Source of the DNA: Rhabdophis nuchalis
Lineage: Eukaryota; Chordata; Lepidosauria; Squamata; Natricidae
Direction of reading: 5' to 3'
Length of the DNA: 64,000 bases
Assembly: GCA_039707465.1 (NCBI GenBank)
Contig: CM077643.1
Span: forward strand, 61,692,605 to 61,756,604
The first letter of the stretch is position 1, and each line of letters starts with the position of its first letter. Below the pieces are notes generated by a model. It saw only the letters and a list, made by a program, of their open reading frames with translations. It did no database searches and was not told the origin of the DNA. A program made the translations under genes and the position numbers. Positions 9,201-24,800 of the stretch are shown piece by piece.

Positions 9201-12200
9201 CCTGGATATCTCAGTCGTGTTCAGTACCATTTTTATGGAGTCTGGCTTCATTGGACACAATCCTACTTATTAAACATTCAAAGAACCAACTCTCTCTGCT
9301 CCCAGGGCTACCAAGTAGAACCTCCCACTCAGGAAGGAACAGAATTACTGTGGTACAGTTCTTCCAACCCATTCAGGTGGTCCTGAAGGATACTTATTAG
9401 ACTTCTTGGAGGCTTCTGATATTGATTATAACACAAAGGTGATTATAATCTCGAGGGGCTCCATGAGAGTCATCCATGGAGTCATCCATGAAGGAAACCA
9501 GCTTGGTTTTAGTCTCATACCTACAGCTCAGTCTTGATTGTCACAGGTCTAGATGTAACCTATTTCTTCCACTCGTTCCACAACTTCCTCTAATATTCAA
9601 GGCATGTTCTGTTTGATGAGCTTTTGGTAAATTTGTTTTCCTTGATGTTTTGTATATATTTAGCGTCCTGTATTGTGACTGACACTTTTTAGAGCTTCTT
9701 AAGCTTAATAAGCTCCCTGGGTGATATTTTCTACAGCAGTGGGTTATGCTAGGAGAAACAATATTGACTGTGTCAAGGTTATGAGATTAACTACAGGAAT
9801 ATGCAATGGAGAACATCTTAAATGATAACATGTCTGAGCTATAAGCTGAATTCTTCACGAAATATTGCATGTTATTAAATGAACACTATTTTCTCTTCTC
9901 TGCACTTTTATGGAATTGTTTTTAATTAACTTTTCAGTGTTTCAACATTTTAAAGTATTTGCCTTGTTTTAGTATTTTAAAATTTCATTATTAATGTATT
10001 ACTATTCATACTTTTCCACAGCTTTTTATTACTGATTAACACAGTAACATGTATTTACATAAGCACAAATAGTTGTTGGCAAGTATGGCAGGCATTTTGC
10101 TAAAAATCACAATATCTTAATTGTGATAAAGCCTTTAGAACTTTACCTGTTCTGTTAGGTATGTGTATCTGTGACTATGAAATTAAATTTTGTAATACTT
10201 AAAATGGTAGTGATAGCTAATTAGTTTTATTGATATGGGATATATGAAGCAAAATGTATTATATTATTGCAGCATAAAAGTTATAGAAATGGGTGTATCC
10301 AGCTATATTGAGTATGTGTATTTCTATGAATGCATATATCCGATTTGCATTAAAATTACAGATTGCAGAGGAGAAGGAAATAGGATTAAGGGATTTGTTT
10401 TTTTGTATTATATAATAAGAGCTATGTGCATCAGATGAGAAAGCTAGGTATATACAGTATTCTACCATATTTTTTCCACAGTGGCTAACCAGTTGTCAGT
10501 AATTAGATTACAAGCAGGACATGAGTATTAATATTTTTCATGTATGTTTTGCACATACCAGAACCATTGTATACTTATAGTGACTAGTAGACTTTGGTAA
10601 TTTTAACCTGTATGGATTGGCCTAATCATCTCCCAAAGGTATCCAAATTGGCAACCAACTTTGTTATTTTAAACACAGAGGGATTTTTTAAAATTGTTTT
10701 GGGTGTGTGCAGTAATTCAGCTTCAGTCTTCAAAAAGAGCTTCAAAGCACACAAGAGTATGAAAATAAGATCTGTCTGCAACATGTTTTTCTACCCACCT
10801 ATGTTCTCCTAATTATGGGGCAGCTTCGGGGGGCAGCCACAAGGTAAGGATCTAATAACCACACACCAAATACCAAAAAGGATATTTAAAAACATACCAT
10901 ATACACATTCCACATATTGAAAAACACCTTTTGAAGATTGAACCTTAAGCATTGTACTACCCTAACTGTAACTTGTATGTTTTTAGGCAGTTAAATCTAA
11001 TTTGCCCTAGATGCAGAAGAGAAATTAATTGCCCATATTTATATTAAAAATTGTAATTAATATTATGAATTCTGATAAATGCTACAAATTCTATGTTGTT
11101 CTTCTGTATTCTTAGAGCCTGAACGAGATTCTGGAATCGGCAGATGCTCCATTAGAAGTTACTGAAGGATTTATTCAGTCAATATCTCTGTCCATTCCTT
11201 GGGGCTCTCTGCTTCAAGATAACTGTGCACTTGAAGTAAAGGGCTTAGAGATGGTCTTCAAGCCAAGGCCATGTCTAGGTAAGTTAATAAACAACAGTTG
11301 CTTGCCATTACATATTCTATAATTTCTTTGCATGTTAGAAGATAAGTGGACTAGTGTAAATGATCTAGTATCACAATACAGGTAGTTCTCACTTAATGAC
11401 CTTAATTGGGACTGGCAATTCCATCGCTGAGTAAATATCATGTGATTGCCCCACATCGCAATAGAAGTCCTGGCAGTCCTGATGCCAGTTAAGCAAATCA
11501 CCCATAGTCTTTAAGCAAGAACATTACATGATGGCATCACATGACCTACTGCTGGCTTTTCTGTTGACTTTGTCAGCTGAGAAGGTTGCATATGGTGCTC
11601 ACATGACCATAGGGACACTGTAATCAGTGTGAGGGCTAGTAATAAGCCACTTTTTCAGCACAGTTATAACTTTGAACTGCAATAAACAAATAGTTGTTAA
11701 GCAAGCACTACTTGTATCCACTTAATTTTTGCTAGGTGGAATATTTTAATATCAAATAGGTACGGTATCATGAGACAATGTGTATGTTTATCCATGTCTA
11801 ATCAGATAATAAGGAAGTAAGTATTACTACAAATAATCTCCTTGACTTGGGACAAAGGATATTGGTCAGTGTTCAAATATATGCATTTTTTGGCTCAAAT
11901 ACTTTATTTCAAACTCTGATATCTTGAAAGCCTACAACTTTGTACAGAATCCTTTGTACACAGTGTTTACAGCTTGATATTTTAAAGAAGAATTTGGACA
12001 GCCCCTTGTTTGAAATGGTAGGGGGTCTCCTGCTTGAACTGGGGATTGGACTAGAAGACCACCAAGGTCCCTTCCAACTCTCTGCTATTCTGTATATTAT
12101 AAACTCACATCTGACTTAAAGTTTCTTCATAAAATAATAGTCCTCATACTCCTTTTCTTTTGTTCAGAATCTTGACCGTAACTACATAATTAGATCTATT

Positions 12201-15200
12201 GTCTGAATCCTGACTATATGGGAAACCCATTCTTATTTTATACTGAGGACCCAGACTGTTGGGGGCAATATGCCGACTCTAAACTGCTTAGAGAGGGCTG
12301 TAAAGTACTGTGAAGCGGTATATAATTCTAAGTGCTATTGCTGTTATGTAGCCATATAATTTTCATTATATTATATTCATACTTGGCGAAGTCCTGCTTT
12401 TCATTCATAGGCAATACAAGTTTGTTAATTGGCATCTTGGAGCAGTTGGAAAAACCCTTAGAATGCTTAATGCCAAATTTATTACACTTATTGGATGTTT
12501 CCATACTTTCATGTTCTGCTGTAGAAGTCTACCATTTTAACTTCTACAGCAAAAGAATAATTTTGTGTATTCCATTGATCTTGCAATATTTGGGCAGAAC
12601 ATTTATTCTCCATACATATATGAAGTAAAAGCAGACATATCCTACAATCTAATTTACTCCACAATATTCTTTCTCTAGTTTTTACTTTGCTAACTTTAAT
12701 GTTACTAGTCAAAAGTTTCTATGTGAATAAGTATAAACTTTTGAGAGGATTCTCTTTTTGTTTACTACATAGAAAATCACTGCTGTGCAAATAGAAAGTA
12801 TTATTCAGCAATGTTCTGTTGAGTTCATGACTTACTATTACTGACTCATCCTCATGATTTAATATTAATAGTGGCAGAAGTTGACTAAAAATAAAGCATG
12901 TTTGACTTCTTTTGGTAGCTTCTAGTTCTGAACCAATGTATTGGTCAAGCTTTATGACGAGTAGCATGCAGCTTGCAAAGGAATGTCTTAGTCAAAAACT
13001 GACAGATGAACAAGGAGAAGGGTCCCAGCCTTTTGAAGGACTTGAAAAATTTGCTGAAACAATTGAAACAGGTACTGTTTGCTTCATAAACTGCAAAGCA
13101 AATTATCAGTTAACCATAAGTATATTTTGTTAATTAAGTCACAATAATTGTCCAGTTTTAAAATGTTGTGGCATTATTTTGTAGCATATAGGTGCTGCTG
13201 TGCTGTGATGGGACAGGTTTGTATGCATAAATTACTTTCACGATAGTTAGAAAAGGGAGGCCAGTGACAATGTTCCACATGTTCATTGAGTAGTCTCTCC
13301 TACCTAATATTTTAGTCATTAAATGTTTTCTACCCAGATGGTGTCTGAATTGTTAGAACAAATGTACATACCAACTGTTTTTCTTACATAGTGATTAGTG
13401 CATTGTAATCTGATTTTACTTGGGGAGGTATGGGGACTGAAAGAGTTCATTTGCCTGTATAATTAAAAGGAATAGTAACAGCATCATTACTTCAATTTTT
13501 TTATCCTGCATTTCTAGCTGTCAGGTACAAAAACAACCAGGAGTCAGGGTAGAATTAAAAAGCACTATGCATTTATTTCATGCTATCTCTATGCAAGAAT
13601 CTGATCTACTAACAATCAAGGCAAATTGGTGCCAAATAAATCAAGGGACTTAAAGGGTAACTGGACTTAAGTCTCTTTTAGGGTTGTAGCAGTTCCAAAC
13701 TGATGATGTGTTTAACTCTACCCTCACGCTCAGTCTGGTCTATTCTACATCTGCCAGCGGATGCTTGGAAATAGTAGTATCTACTTAGCTGATGCAAGAT
13801 TATATAGATTTTTAAGTGTTTATTTCCTTCTGGCTTAATATATTATGTGATCAGTTATGATTTATAAGCTATGGTTTATTGCTCAGTGGGATGTGTATTG
13901 GATTTGTCTTGATGATATGATTCTTTCTGCCTAAACTGAATCTAGCATGTGCAATACTTATTTCTTATCTTGATATTTTTACTCTAGTTTTAAGAAGAGT
14001 GAAAATCAATTTTTTAGATACTGTTCTGAGAATTGAACATGTGCCAGATAATTCTAAAAGTGGAACAGCACTGGAAATTCATATTGAGAAGTAAGTAGGT
14101 TTTGTTTTTTATTTTAAATGATGGCTGGAATAGAATCAGTACTTTATGAGAATTTAAAATAAAGGTTCTATTGTATTCCTCAATAATAGAACTTGACATT
14201 GATTAGGTCTCTAGCAATAATGATTTGGATTTTACACATGCAAGAAGATATAGGAATTTTGTAATTAAATTAGTGCATTAATGTTATTAGAGGCTAAGTT
14301 GCATATGCTTCTGTGCCCATGTGATACAGTAATGCTTTGCTAGATTTTTATGGAGATTCTCAATCATCCAGGTCATGATTGTGCTTTTTCCAAAAAGCAA
14401 CTGGACTTCCTTGGGGTTTTTTTCTTTGAAGCTATTCATGTGATAAAGACAAGAAAATTGTAAATGTATATTCTATCCTTATTTCATTATTGATTTCACT
14501 GATTACAGAACGGTGTACTGTGATGAAACTGCTGATGAATGTTCTGGAAATGTGCATCAGCCCACAGCTTTTGCTCACAAATTATTACAGCTCTCAGGTG
14601 TCTCTTTTTTCTGGGATGAATTTCCAGCATCAGCAAAATCCTCTCCAGTCTGTTCCACTACACAGTTGGTAAAATTCTGTTTATTTTTTTATTATATTTC
14701 TATAGCACCAGAAATTCAAATTTCAAAATATGAATCTTTGTAGGTTACACTATAAAAGCAAAGCAGATTGAGAGCATAATATTGATTTGATAAAAGCAAA
14801 TAATAATAATAATATCATGATGCAGTTATATAAAATGCTAATGTGTTGTAGCAACCATTTATTTTGCAAATACCCTCCACTGATCAGTCATAAGTGTTTT
14901 TAGAAGGACAGCAAAGCTTGGGTGTTATTTGGCAGACAAAATTTAAAATCATTGCCTTTCCCTCTGATCTCAGAAGCATGTTCAGCAAGGTTCTTCCGTA
15001 TGGAGAAGCCCCCAATTCCAGTTGAACTTCCAGTGGAGAAGATGGCGGTCTCATGACTGAAACTACAGCTGAGTTTCTTTCAGTAGAGACAGTAAACCTC
15101 CATCTATTGGGACTAGATAGCTGCTCTCCTGTCACCATCAGTATCACAAGAATTTGTATAGTATTTGTCATGATGGAGACTGAAAAATATACATAAATGT

Positions 15201-18200
15201 ATACAGGTAGTCCTTGCTTAACATCCACTTGTTTAGTGATACATTTGAAGTTATGATGATGCTAAAGAAGGGAAACAGTGGTCTTTGCAGTTGTAGCTGA
15301 TGTAGCATCCCTGAGGTCACGTAATTACTACCTGCAACTTTCACTACCAGCTTCTATGAAGCAAAGTCAGTGCGGAAATTGACAGAAAATTGCAAATGAT
15401 AATCAACCACCCCTACAATTGTGTGGAATTTGCCTAACTCCTGGGACAATTAAAACTGCTGTCATAAGTTGGTGTGGTTACGTGACATTGTGCTTTGTGA
15501 CTTCGTCACTAAGCAACAGCGCTTTCTCTGCCAGTTACCATCTATAAGCAAGGGCTACCCGTAAAAGTGTCTGTATGTATTGTACACATTACATATTTAA
15601 GGCATAAGCATTCCTGCCAGTTTTCTCTCCCAATTTTCATATTTTCTCTCCCAAGCATTTGCAGTTTGGAATGTCTGTTTCTGTAAAGGCTAAATTGAGC
15701 AATTTAGCATTTACCAAAATTTTGTTAATTCCATACAGATTACCATGCATGCTTGTTCATAAAATATAGCAGTGTAGAATATTCTGAATTAAATATTCAA
15801 AGTTGCTTCATAGTCAGTTATAAGACCACTTTATCCCAAAGTCAAGTAACCCTTCTACACTCCCAATTTGTTCAATATTATTTCAGCTTACCATTGCCTT
15901 TTTCCCCCGTGGGCATTTCCTGTAAAGCACTATAACCACCAACCATGTTGTTATTTAAGATGCCTCTATTTGTTAGGTTTGTGGTTAGCTTGCATTAAAA
16001 AGAAGTTAAATGGGAAGGGGTGCTTCTGAGTTAGGATTCTTTCCAAATTACAGTTATCGTGCTACAAACTAGAACAATAAAACAAGGCGTTTGTATGACA
16101 GTTTGGCATATGCTAATCGCAAAAGCTCCAGCTCATAATTTAAGTGACCCATATCAGTTTCTAGTCAGAATATTAGACACTATTATTTATTTATCAAACT
16201 AAGCACTACCCACCTGACTAAGTGTCTCTGGGTGGCTTATAGATAAAAATCATAGAACCATACAAAAGGTAGAATTAAAATAGATTAACAGGTTGATAAA
16301 CAAGTAAAAATAAAGAAAAATTATAAGTTAAAAGGCAGAGAGAGCACCCTTAAGGCACCCCCAATGTTGCATAGTGCCCTTGCATCCCCATAAAAGTTGG
16401 CAGAGTCAGATCTTCATGCTTTTCTAGAGGACCAGGACATAGGGAGCAGACAATTGCAGAGACATTTTATTATAAAACCATAGTTAAATTTGTAATGTTG
16501 ACAGGGCTTTTATCCTGTTATTGCAGTGTTTCTAGTTTTGCGTTTATACTGAAAAATTATGTACCGTAGTTTTCTAATGGCTTGAATACATGTATTTCTG
16601 CACACAGGCAAGAAAGTGTGCTTGTCTATATTTTTATTTATGTATTTTATAGTTAACAGAGCCAAAGCTTTCACCTAGCTGGAATCCAAAAATTATGTAT
16701 GAGCCACACCCTCAATTACCACGAAACCTACCTGAAGTTTCTCCCTCAGATCCTGTGCAAATATGTAAGCTGATTGGAAGGATGGAACTGAGTCTTACAT
16801 TAAAACAAAATGAAGTGCTTCCAGGAGCAAAGGTTAGTTGTTGATTTTAGTCAGGTTTTTTTCACCCTTACTATATGTTATTCAAGTCTTGATATACAGT
16901 AATCCCTCGTTTTTCGCGGCTAATCGGGACCGCACCCATCCGCGAAAACTGGATATCCGCGAAGTAGGATTCGCTAGGAAACTTGAATTGGTGGACATGT
17001 TTAAAGCAACCACTAGGAGGCGCTTGCCTCCTACCAATGCATTTTTTATTTTTTCTGCATTTTTTACAAATCCGTGAAGCAATGAAGCCGCGAAAAACGA
17101 GGACGCGAAAAACGAGGGATTACTGTAGATATCTATTTTTATTCTACATTCCATTTTTCCTTGATAAAGCTTTTTTGTACATAGTTGAACTCATGTTTAG
17201 TCTACTGTGTAAAAATGAAGGATAAGCATGTCATAATTATTAGGCTTTAAAATCAATGCAGATAATCTGAAGTGTGTGCCATTAACTGCTGCATGCTTAC
17301 TGTCTAGGGTTTGAAGTAAATGCAACTAAATAAGAATACATGCAATTAAAACAGCGCCATTTCAGTTATAGACCCAGACAAGAAGAAAAAATCAAGTTAA
17401 ATTAGTGCAATGTCATTTGTAACATTTTAAAATCAAATTATTTAACTAATAGTCACCACTTGTCAGGTTTAACTCAAAGGCAAGAAACAAGTACATTAAG
17501 AGCAAAACAGTAATAGCTTTTATTTGAGTTTTTGCAGAACTAAAACTTGTGTGCTTCAATATTAGATAGAGAAACTATTGACAGCAGAAAATAGGAAGAA
17601 AGAAATCTTTGAAATAATCCCAAAGTGTCAGGTGCAAAGAATCAGGTCCATTTATAAGATGTTAACATAAAAGATTTATTCGAGCCTATACAGAAGAATC
17701 TGATCAACTAAAGTGCAACACTAAATTGGTACCAGATAAGGATCAACAGAACTCAGGAGGGTTTGGACTTTGGGCACACAGTGACTCTAAATTGATGATG
17801 TACTTAACTCCACTCCGACCCTCCTCTACCTGCTCTTTTCCTATACAAAGATTTTTTCAAAACATGAGAGCTTTTTTGGGGGGGGGGGGTTGTATCTATT
17901 TAATAAAATCAAAGATACATGGAAGCTCAATTTTAGTCAGGATATAGAGCACTGGTAGGTATATATACAGTAAAACCTCCACAGTTGACCACCTCCCTAA
18001 GTTGACCACTTCCGTAAGTTGTCCAATCAATTGCATATATAGCTTTTCAAGTACATATTTCCTAGGTTTTACTTGACTTATATGCTGTAAGTGTGTGGTC
18101 CTTGGTGTTTCTGAGCTTGGTTGTTTTCTTGCAGATGTTTCATTATTCAACTGTGCAACATCATCAGACTGATGATGTTATCTAGTTGGGTAATTAAATG

Positions 18201-18806
18201 TCTGCAAGAAAACAACCAAGGTCAGAGGGAGCCAAGGTCTTCCCAGTTTAACTTTGACCCACAAATATTCTTTTCTATTGATACCACATATCTCAGGTGA
18301 TTAAGCATGTCTATACACAGTAATAAAGCCTTGGAGCTCTAGCTGCTAATTTCTATGTATGTAAAAAGAGACGGTTCAGTTTGGAGATACCAAAGAATGT
18401 TTATAAACAATTAAGCTAAAACATACAAATGCTAATCAAAAATAATATGCAAGCTGGATTCCAATAAATCATTATATTTCACAGACAGTCCACAGTATAT
18501 TTCATAAGATAAAGAATTAAAATCAGAGATAAAAGTTCTATTTTTTGTTCAATGGCAAGATTGATAACTGAGAAAACTGGTTCTTATCAAATGTATTAAA
18601 TCTTTTTTTAAAGTTGGACGTAGATGGACAAATAGATTCCATACACCTGTTCCTGTCACCCAGACAAGTACATCTTTTATTGGATATGTTTGCAGCCATT
18701 GCCAGACCAGGTAAGTTGAAACTGTGTTCTTTAATATGATTGAAATAAGGGGAGCAGTCTGAGTTTTGCATGTTGCCACAGCTTTAAATATTTGCTAGGC
18801 AACTTT

Positions 18807-18886
<80 letters not shown>

Positions 18887-21800
18887 TCCCCTAGCTACCT
18901 ACGGGACCGTCTTCTGCCACATACCTCCCTACGTCCAATACGCTCCCACAGAGTGGGCCTACTGAGGATACCAACCGCCGGTCAATGCCGGCTAGCGGTG
19001 CCCAGGGGTAGGGCCTTCTCTGTGGCTGGGCCGGCCCTCTGGAACGACCTACCCCCCGAACTTTGCACTATCACGGACCTTCCACTCTTTCGCCGCTCAC
19101 TTAAAACATATTTATTTCAACAAGCTGGTCTTGCATAAACAGTTTTGACTCTCATAACATAACATCTGCCAAATACGTATATGGATATTAGATTTAGGGA
19201 ATTTTAGCTTACGTGGGTTGTATTTTAATGTTCTTAAATTTTAGTACAGGTTAATTTAATTCGTTTTTAACTTTGTATATATTGTATGTTTTATATGGTT
19301 TTTTAATTTTTTCCTGTACACCGCCCCGAGTCCCTTCGGGGAGGGGGGGGCGGTTTATAAGTCTAATAATTAAATTAAATTAAATTAAATTAAATTAAAT
19401 AATTAATTAAATTAAATTAAAATTTGTTTGTTTGTTTGTTTGTTTATGTATGTATGTATTTATTTATTTATTTATTGGATTTCTATACCGCCCTCTCTTC
19501 CAACATGGGACTCAGGGCGGTGCACAGGAACTATAAGATATAAAAAATACGGACAATCAAAATAGTTAAAACTAGAATTAAATAGAATTTGGCCTGTGCT
19601 AAGAACATAATTAAAACCCAACTAAAATGATAAAATAGCTATATCAGCTATGCCAGGCCGGCCACATGAAAGAAGTATGCTTTTAATGCCCGACGGAAGA
19701 GGCGAAGGTCTGTGATTGTACGGAGATCGGGGGGCAGGTCGTTCCAGAGGGCAGGGCCTGCCACAGAGAAGGCTCTTCCCCTGGGAGTCGCCAGCCGGCA
19801 TTGTCCGGTGGACGGCACCCTAAGGAGGCCCTCCCTGTGAGAGCGGACAGATCGAATAGAGGTGTGTGGTAGGAGGCGGTCCTGCAAGTAACCAGGTCCT
19901 ATGCCATGGAGCGCTTTAAAGATGGTCACTAAAACCTTGAAACGCACCCGGAAGGCTACAGGGAGCCAGTGCAGCTCCCTGGAGAGGTGTTACATGGGAG
20001 TATCTTGAAATTCCCAAGATCCCCTGCGCGGCCGCATTCTGTACTAACTGGAGCCTCCGGGTGCACCTCAAGGGGAGCCCCATGTAGAGAGCATTACAGT
20101 AGTCCAGACGGGAGATGACAAGGGCTTGAGTGACCGTGCATAGGGCGTCACGATCCAGAAAGGGGCGCAACTGGTGTATAAGGTAAACCTGATAGAAGGC
20201 CCCCCTGGCTACGGCTGTCAGATGGTCCTCCAACGACAGCCGAGAGTCCAGGAGGACACCCAAGTTGCGAGCCCTTTCTGCGGGGGCTAATGACTCACCC
20301 CTGATAGCCAGAGATGGAGTCAGCTGGCTATGTCATGGTGCCGGAAACCACAGCCACTCGGTCTTGGACGGGTTGAGTCAGAGCCCGTTCCTCCCCATCC
20401 AGATTTGCACGGCCTCCAAACACCGGGACATCACTTCGGCGGCATCGTTGGGGTAGTTAGGGGTAGAGATGTACAGCTGGGTGTCGTCAGAGTACAGATT
20501 ACAGTTACAGCGTACAGATTACAGTTACAGGAAGAATACAGCTTTTAATGGGGAAGCATGGCTGATAATGTTATGCCATCACTGGAACAGTGGGGTGGAA
20601 TTATTTCAAATATAAGTTTTGAAGCTAAGGTGGGGAAAATTGTGTTTCATGGGACTTTGGAATTAGATACCATATTTTTCTATTTTTTGTTTGCAGAGAA
20701 TCCTGGCAGAATAGAATTATCTAATAAAGACAGAAAAAATCGGCCAATGCAGCAGGAAGATGAGTATCGGATTCAGATGGAGCTCAATCGTTACTTGAGA
20801 AAAGAAACTTTGCCAGGAGGCACACAGTCTGATCTGAGTTTTTATGAAGCTGAGGCAGCTAGAACTCCTTCAAGTCGTGGTGAGCAAACAACCCAAGCTT
20901 CATAGTGTGAGGGCATATTGCTATTTTATATGGGTTTGCACATAAAACTAACTTACTAAATCATGATTTATGGATTTGACCTTATGGAATTAAACATTGC
21001 ATTTAGCCAAAACCAGACAAGCCACATAATAGTTTAGCATGAATCAGTGACTAAAGAATAGAGTTGAAAGAAATTCAACATTAATTATTTTCCTCATTTC
21101 TACTCCTTCACAATCCAGAACAGTTGACAGCTTGCATTAAAAACTCATTAAATATCCACAATACAACCCTTGTACAATCAGCAAAACAACACCACTCAAA
21201 TGGAAGTATTTTTATGAGTAAAAGCCTGAGTATCATCAGTTCATTCTAAATATTTTAAAGTCATTGAATAATGTTAAATATAACATCTATTTCAAACTTC
21301 TCAGAATGAAAGAAAAGGACTTACAGTAAACTAAACACTTAAACATCAGATTTAATTTTGAATGTGGTACAGTTTTACTGTCTAACAGCAATCCCAATGT
21401 CACTCTTGTGACATAGCAAGAAACAATGAGACAAAAGTAATAACAAGAATATCTAATATTATTCAAATTTCACCTTTAAATCATTTGTGTTCCAACATAT
21501 GATACAAGTATATAAGTTGTAATATTTGGATTATGATGCCTATTTTGTTACTTGCACATTATTTCACTTGTGAAAACTGATAGGTAGCTAGTGAATTTTG
21601 TTGATATATTATTAATAGTTAACCAGTGTTGAATATGTATAGTTTATTTTTATTGTTTGGATAATATACTTCTCAATTACCATGATAAACTGAGAAATTG
21701 AGAGTGGGGAAGTTGGTGTAGAGGAAATTCCAGATAATGTTCAACTATATAGTGGCTTTTAGGGAAATATATATGATTCAGTTACACAGTACATATATAT

Positions 21801-24800
21801 TGTTTTCTTATTTCTCTTTGTGTGACATAGTGATCAATGTTTGTGCTTCTTTTCTAAATTGTGGTTCTCTTCAACATAAGAGATTGCATAAACTCTGCCA
21901 TAATGCTGTTTTTGAGACATACAGCTTTGTGCTTTTCCTTAAATTGTGATTGATCTTTTTATATTGAATGTTACAAATAATATTTACTCTTTTCTTTTAG
22001 AAGAAGAGGTGTTTTTCTCAATGGCTGACATGGAGATGTCTCACAGTCTTTCTTCATTGCCACCTCTTGGAGAACCACCAACTATGGATTTAGATCTTTC
22101 TTTAACTAGTACATATACTGCTACCCCAGCAGGATCCCCACTTGGTGTTGCAGTGGTATGTAATATTTAAATGTTTGCATTTGAGTAAAAGAGCTTTGTG
22201 TGTTTGAGGGTGATTGTGTTTATATACCATACTAAGCTAAATTTAGTGATAACCATGGCCAAAAGCATGATGCCTCCAACATACAATCACATTTACTACC
22301 CCAGTATTGATCCTGCCTTCTTTGGGTCCGAAACCACTTATTGTAACATGTTTGGATCGGGATGCCCTCTGCACAGTCACTCATGCCCTCGTGACATCCC
22401 GACTGGACTACTGCAATGCTCTCTACATGGGGCTCCCCTTGAGGTGCACCCGAAGGCTTCAGCTTGTCCAGAATGCAGCCGCGCGGGCAGTTATGGGAGC
22501 CTCTAGGTTCTCCCATGTAACACCGCTCCTGCGCGAGCTTCATTGGCTGCCTGTCGTCTTTCGGGTGCGCTTCAAGGTGTTGGTTATCATCTTTAAAGCG
22601 CTCCATGGCACGGGACCTAGCTATCTGCGGGATCGCATTCTACCCCATACATCCCTGCGGCCGATTCGCTCCCACAGAGAGGGACTTCTCCGGGTGCACT
22701 AGGCTATGCCAGCGGGCGGTGCCCAGGGGAAGGGCCTTCTCTGTGGCGGGCCCGACCCTCTGGAACGACCTGCCCCCGAAATTAGAACAACTACGGATCT
22801 CCGCTCCTTCCGTCAAAAATTAAAAACGCACTTTTTCCGCTTGGCCGGCCTAGGTTAGTCATCTGTTTATTGTTTTAATTGGGTTCTTAAGGGGTTTAGT
22901 TTTTAGTGTTCTGGGTTTTTAGCGCAGGGATAAATTGTTTAATCTGATTTTATATATATTTATGATGTATTTATGTTTGTATGTTTTTTAATTCCCCTGT
23001 GCACCGCTCCGAGTCCCTTTGGGGAGAGGGAGCGGTCTACAAATTAAATTAATTTATTATTATTATTATTGTTGTTGTTGTTGTTGTTGTTGTTTTGTAC
23101 TGGTTAATTGTCTAGGTTTTTAATATATGTTTTAAATAGTAAGGTCTGTAATGGCCTGATAGGCTTTGGAGCCAAAATGCATGAATTAATACTTATCTTG
23201 CACCAGCTCATTTATTTCCAAAAATATTTCTTTGTGTTACTACATCTTGTATGCAGTTGTATTTCTGGAGACACTGAATCAGTGATGGGATTCAAATTTT
23301 TTACTACCGGTTCTGTGGGCATGGCTTGGTGGGCATGGCAGGGGAAAGATACTGTAAAATCTCCATTCCCTCCCCACTCCAGGGGAAGGTTACTGCAAAA
23401 TCCCATTTCCTCCCAATCAGTCGGGACTCAGGAGGCAGAGAATAGATGGGGACGTGGCCAGTCAGAGATGGAATTTACCGGTTCTCCAAACTACTCAAAA
23501 TTTCCGCTACTGGTCCTCCAGAATGGGTCAGAACCTGCTGAACACCACCTCTGCACTATGATATTTATATACTGATTCAAAACAAATAGTATAGTCAAAA
23601 ACAATGAAAATTGTGGGTCACTGTTCACATATAGTATAATTTTACTTCTCTCCAGATCCCTTCTGAAGAGTCATGTTTTTTATAGTTGTCCAAAAAACAA
23701 AACAAAGAAAAACACCAGTAAGATGATATCTGGGGCAAACTTTCTAAAGGAGGGGAGCCATTGCTGAGAAGACTTAAGCCCAGGTCCTTGAAGCTGGCAT
23801 TCCACTAGTGAGGGGGCTCACAACAAACTCTTTCTCCTGGATCTTACTGGACAGTCAAAATCACCTTGGGGAATGTGGTCACATATATAGAGTGCCTGAG
23901 CCTGTTAGAGCTTTAAAGGTATAAATAAGCACCTTGAATTGCACCCAAAAGCTATCTGACAGCCATTACAACTCCCATACTAGTGGTATTACATTGGTGA
24001 ACCTTGGTATGATCATAACTACAGAGATTGGTATATTTTACAGCTGAAACTTTTGGATGTCATTCAAGAGTAGCTGCACTTAACCTCATTGTTATAATCA
24101 AGATGTGAGGTGACAAGAGCATTAATGATTGTGAATATGTGATTTAGGAAAGACTGCAATAGTCACACAACAAGTAATTGTGCATAGGTACTTCCAGTTA
24201 TATTGCATCATCTGGAAAAACAAGAGTCATTAATTGAAATTGCAATAGCTCCATCTTTGACTAAATTAGCTTCTCAATTCACAGCTACTCTGTCTTGATA
24301 GGATTCAGTTTAAACCAGCTCTGCCATTTAGCATCCAACAACTTTCAGCAGTAATCAGGACCTTCATTCCATTTCCTCATCAGCAATGAGTAGACATACT
24401 TAAATTGGGTATTATCAGCATATTTTTACTACTTCACATTGTACTGATGGCTAGTTCCTATGGGTTTGTGTAGAGTTTAGAAGTAGTGGGGAAGAGAGTA
24501 AGCTTTCCAAGGACCATAACAGAGTGACTGAGGGCTTGACTTCTCTTTGTCCACCATATCTGGAAATCCCACTCATGAATGAAAACCAGTGAAGAAAAGA
24601 GTACCCACCTTCCAGCTTTTTCAGTCAGTCCAGAATAATGTTATCAAAGGCCATCAAATGTTGGACAAAATGGAACCATGATGGTTGTAGTCCTTATATC
24701 CAGATCCTGCAATAATCATCAGCAAAAATGATTACTATAGTCTTAAGTGCATGCCCAGGCTTGGGTCCAAATAATACATTTCATCCAGGGCTCTCCATAA

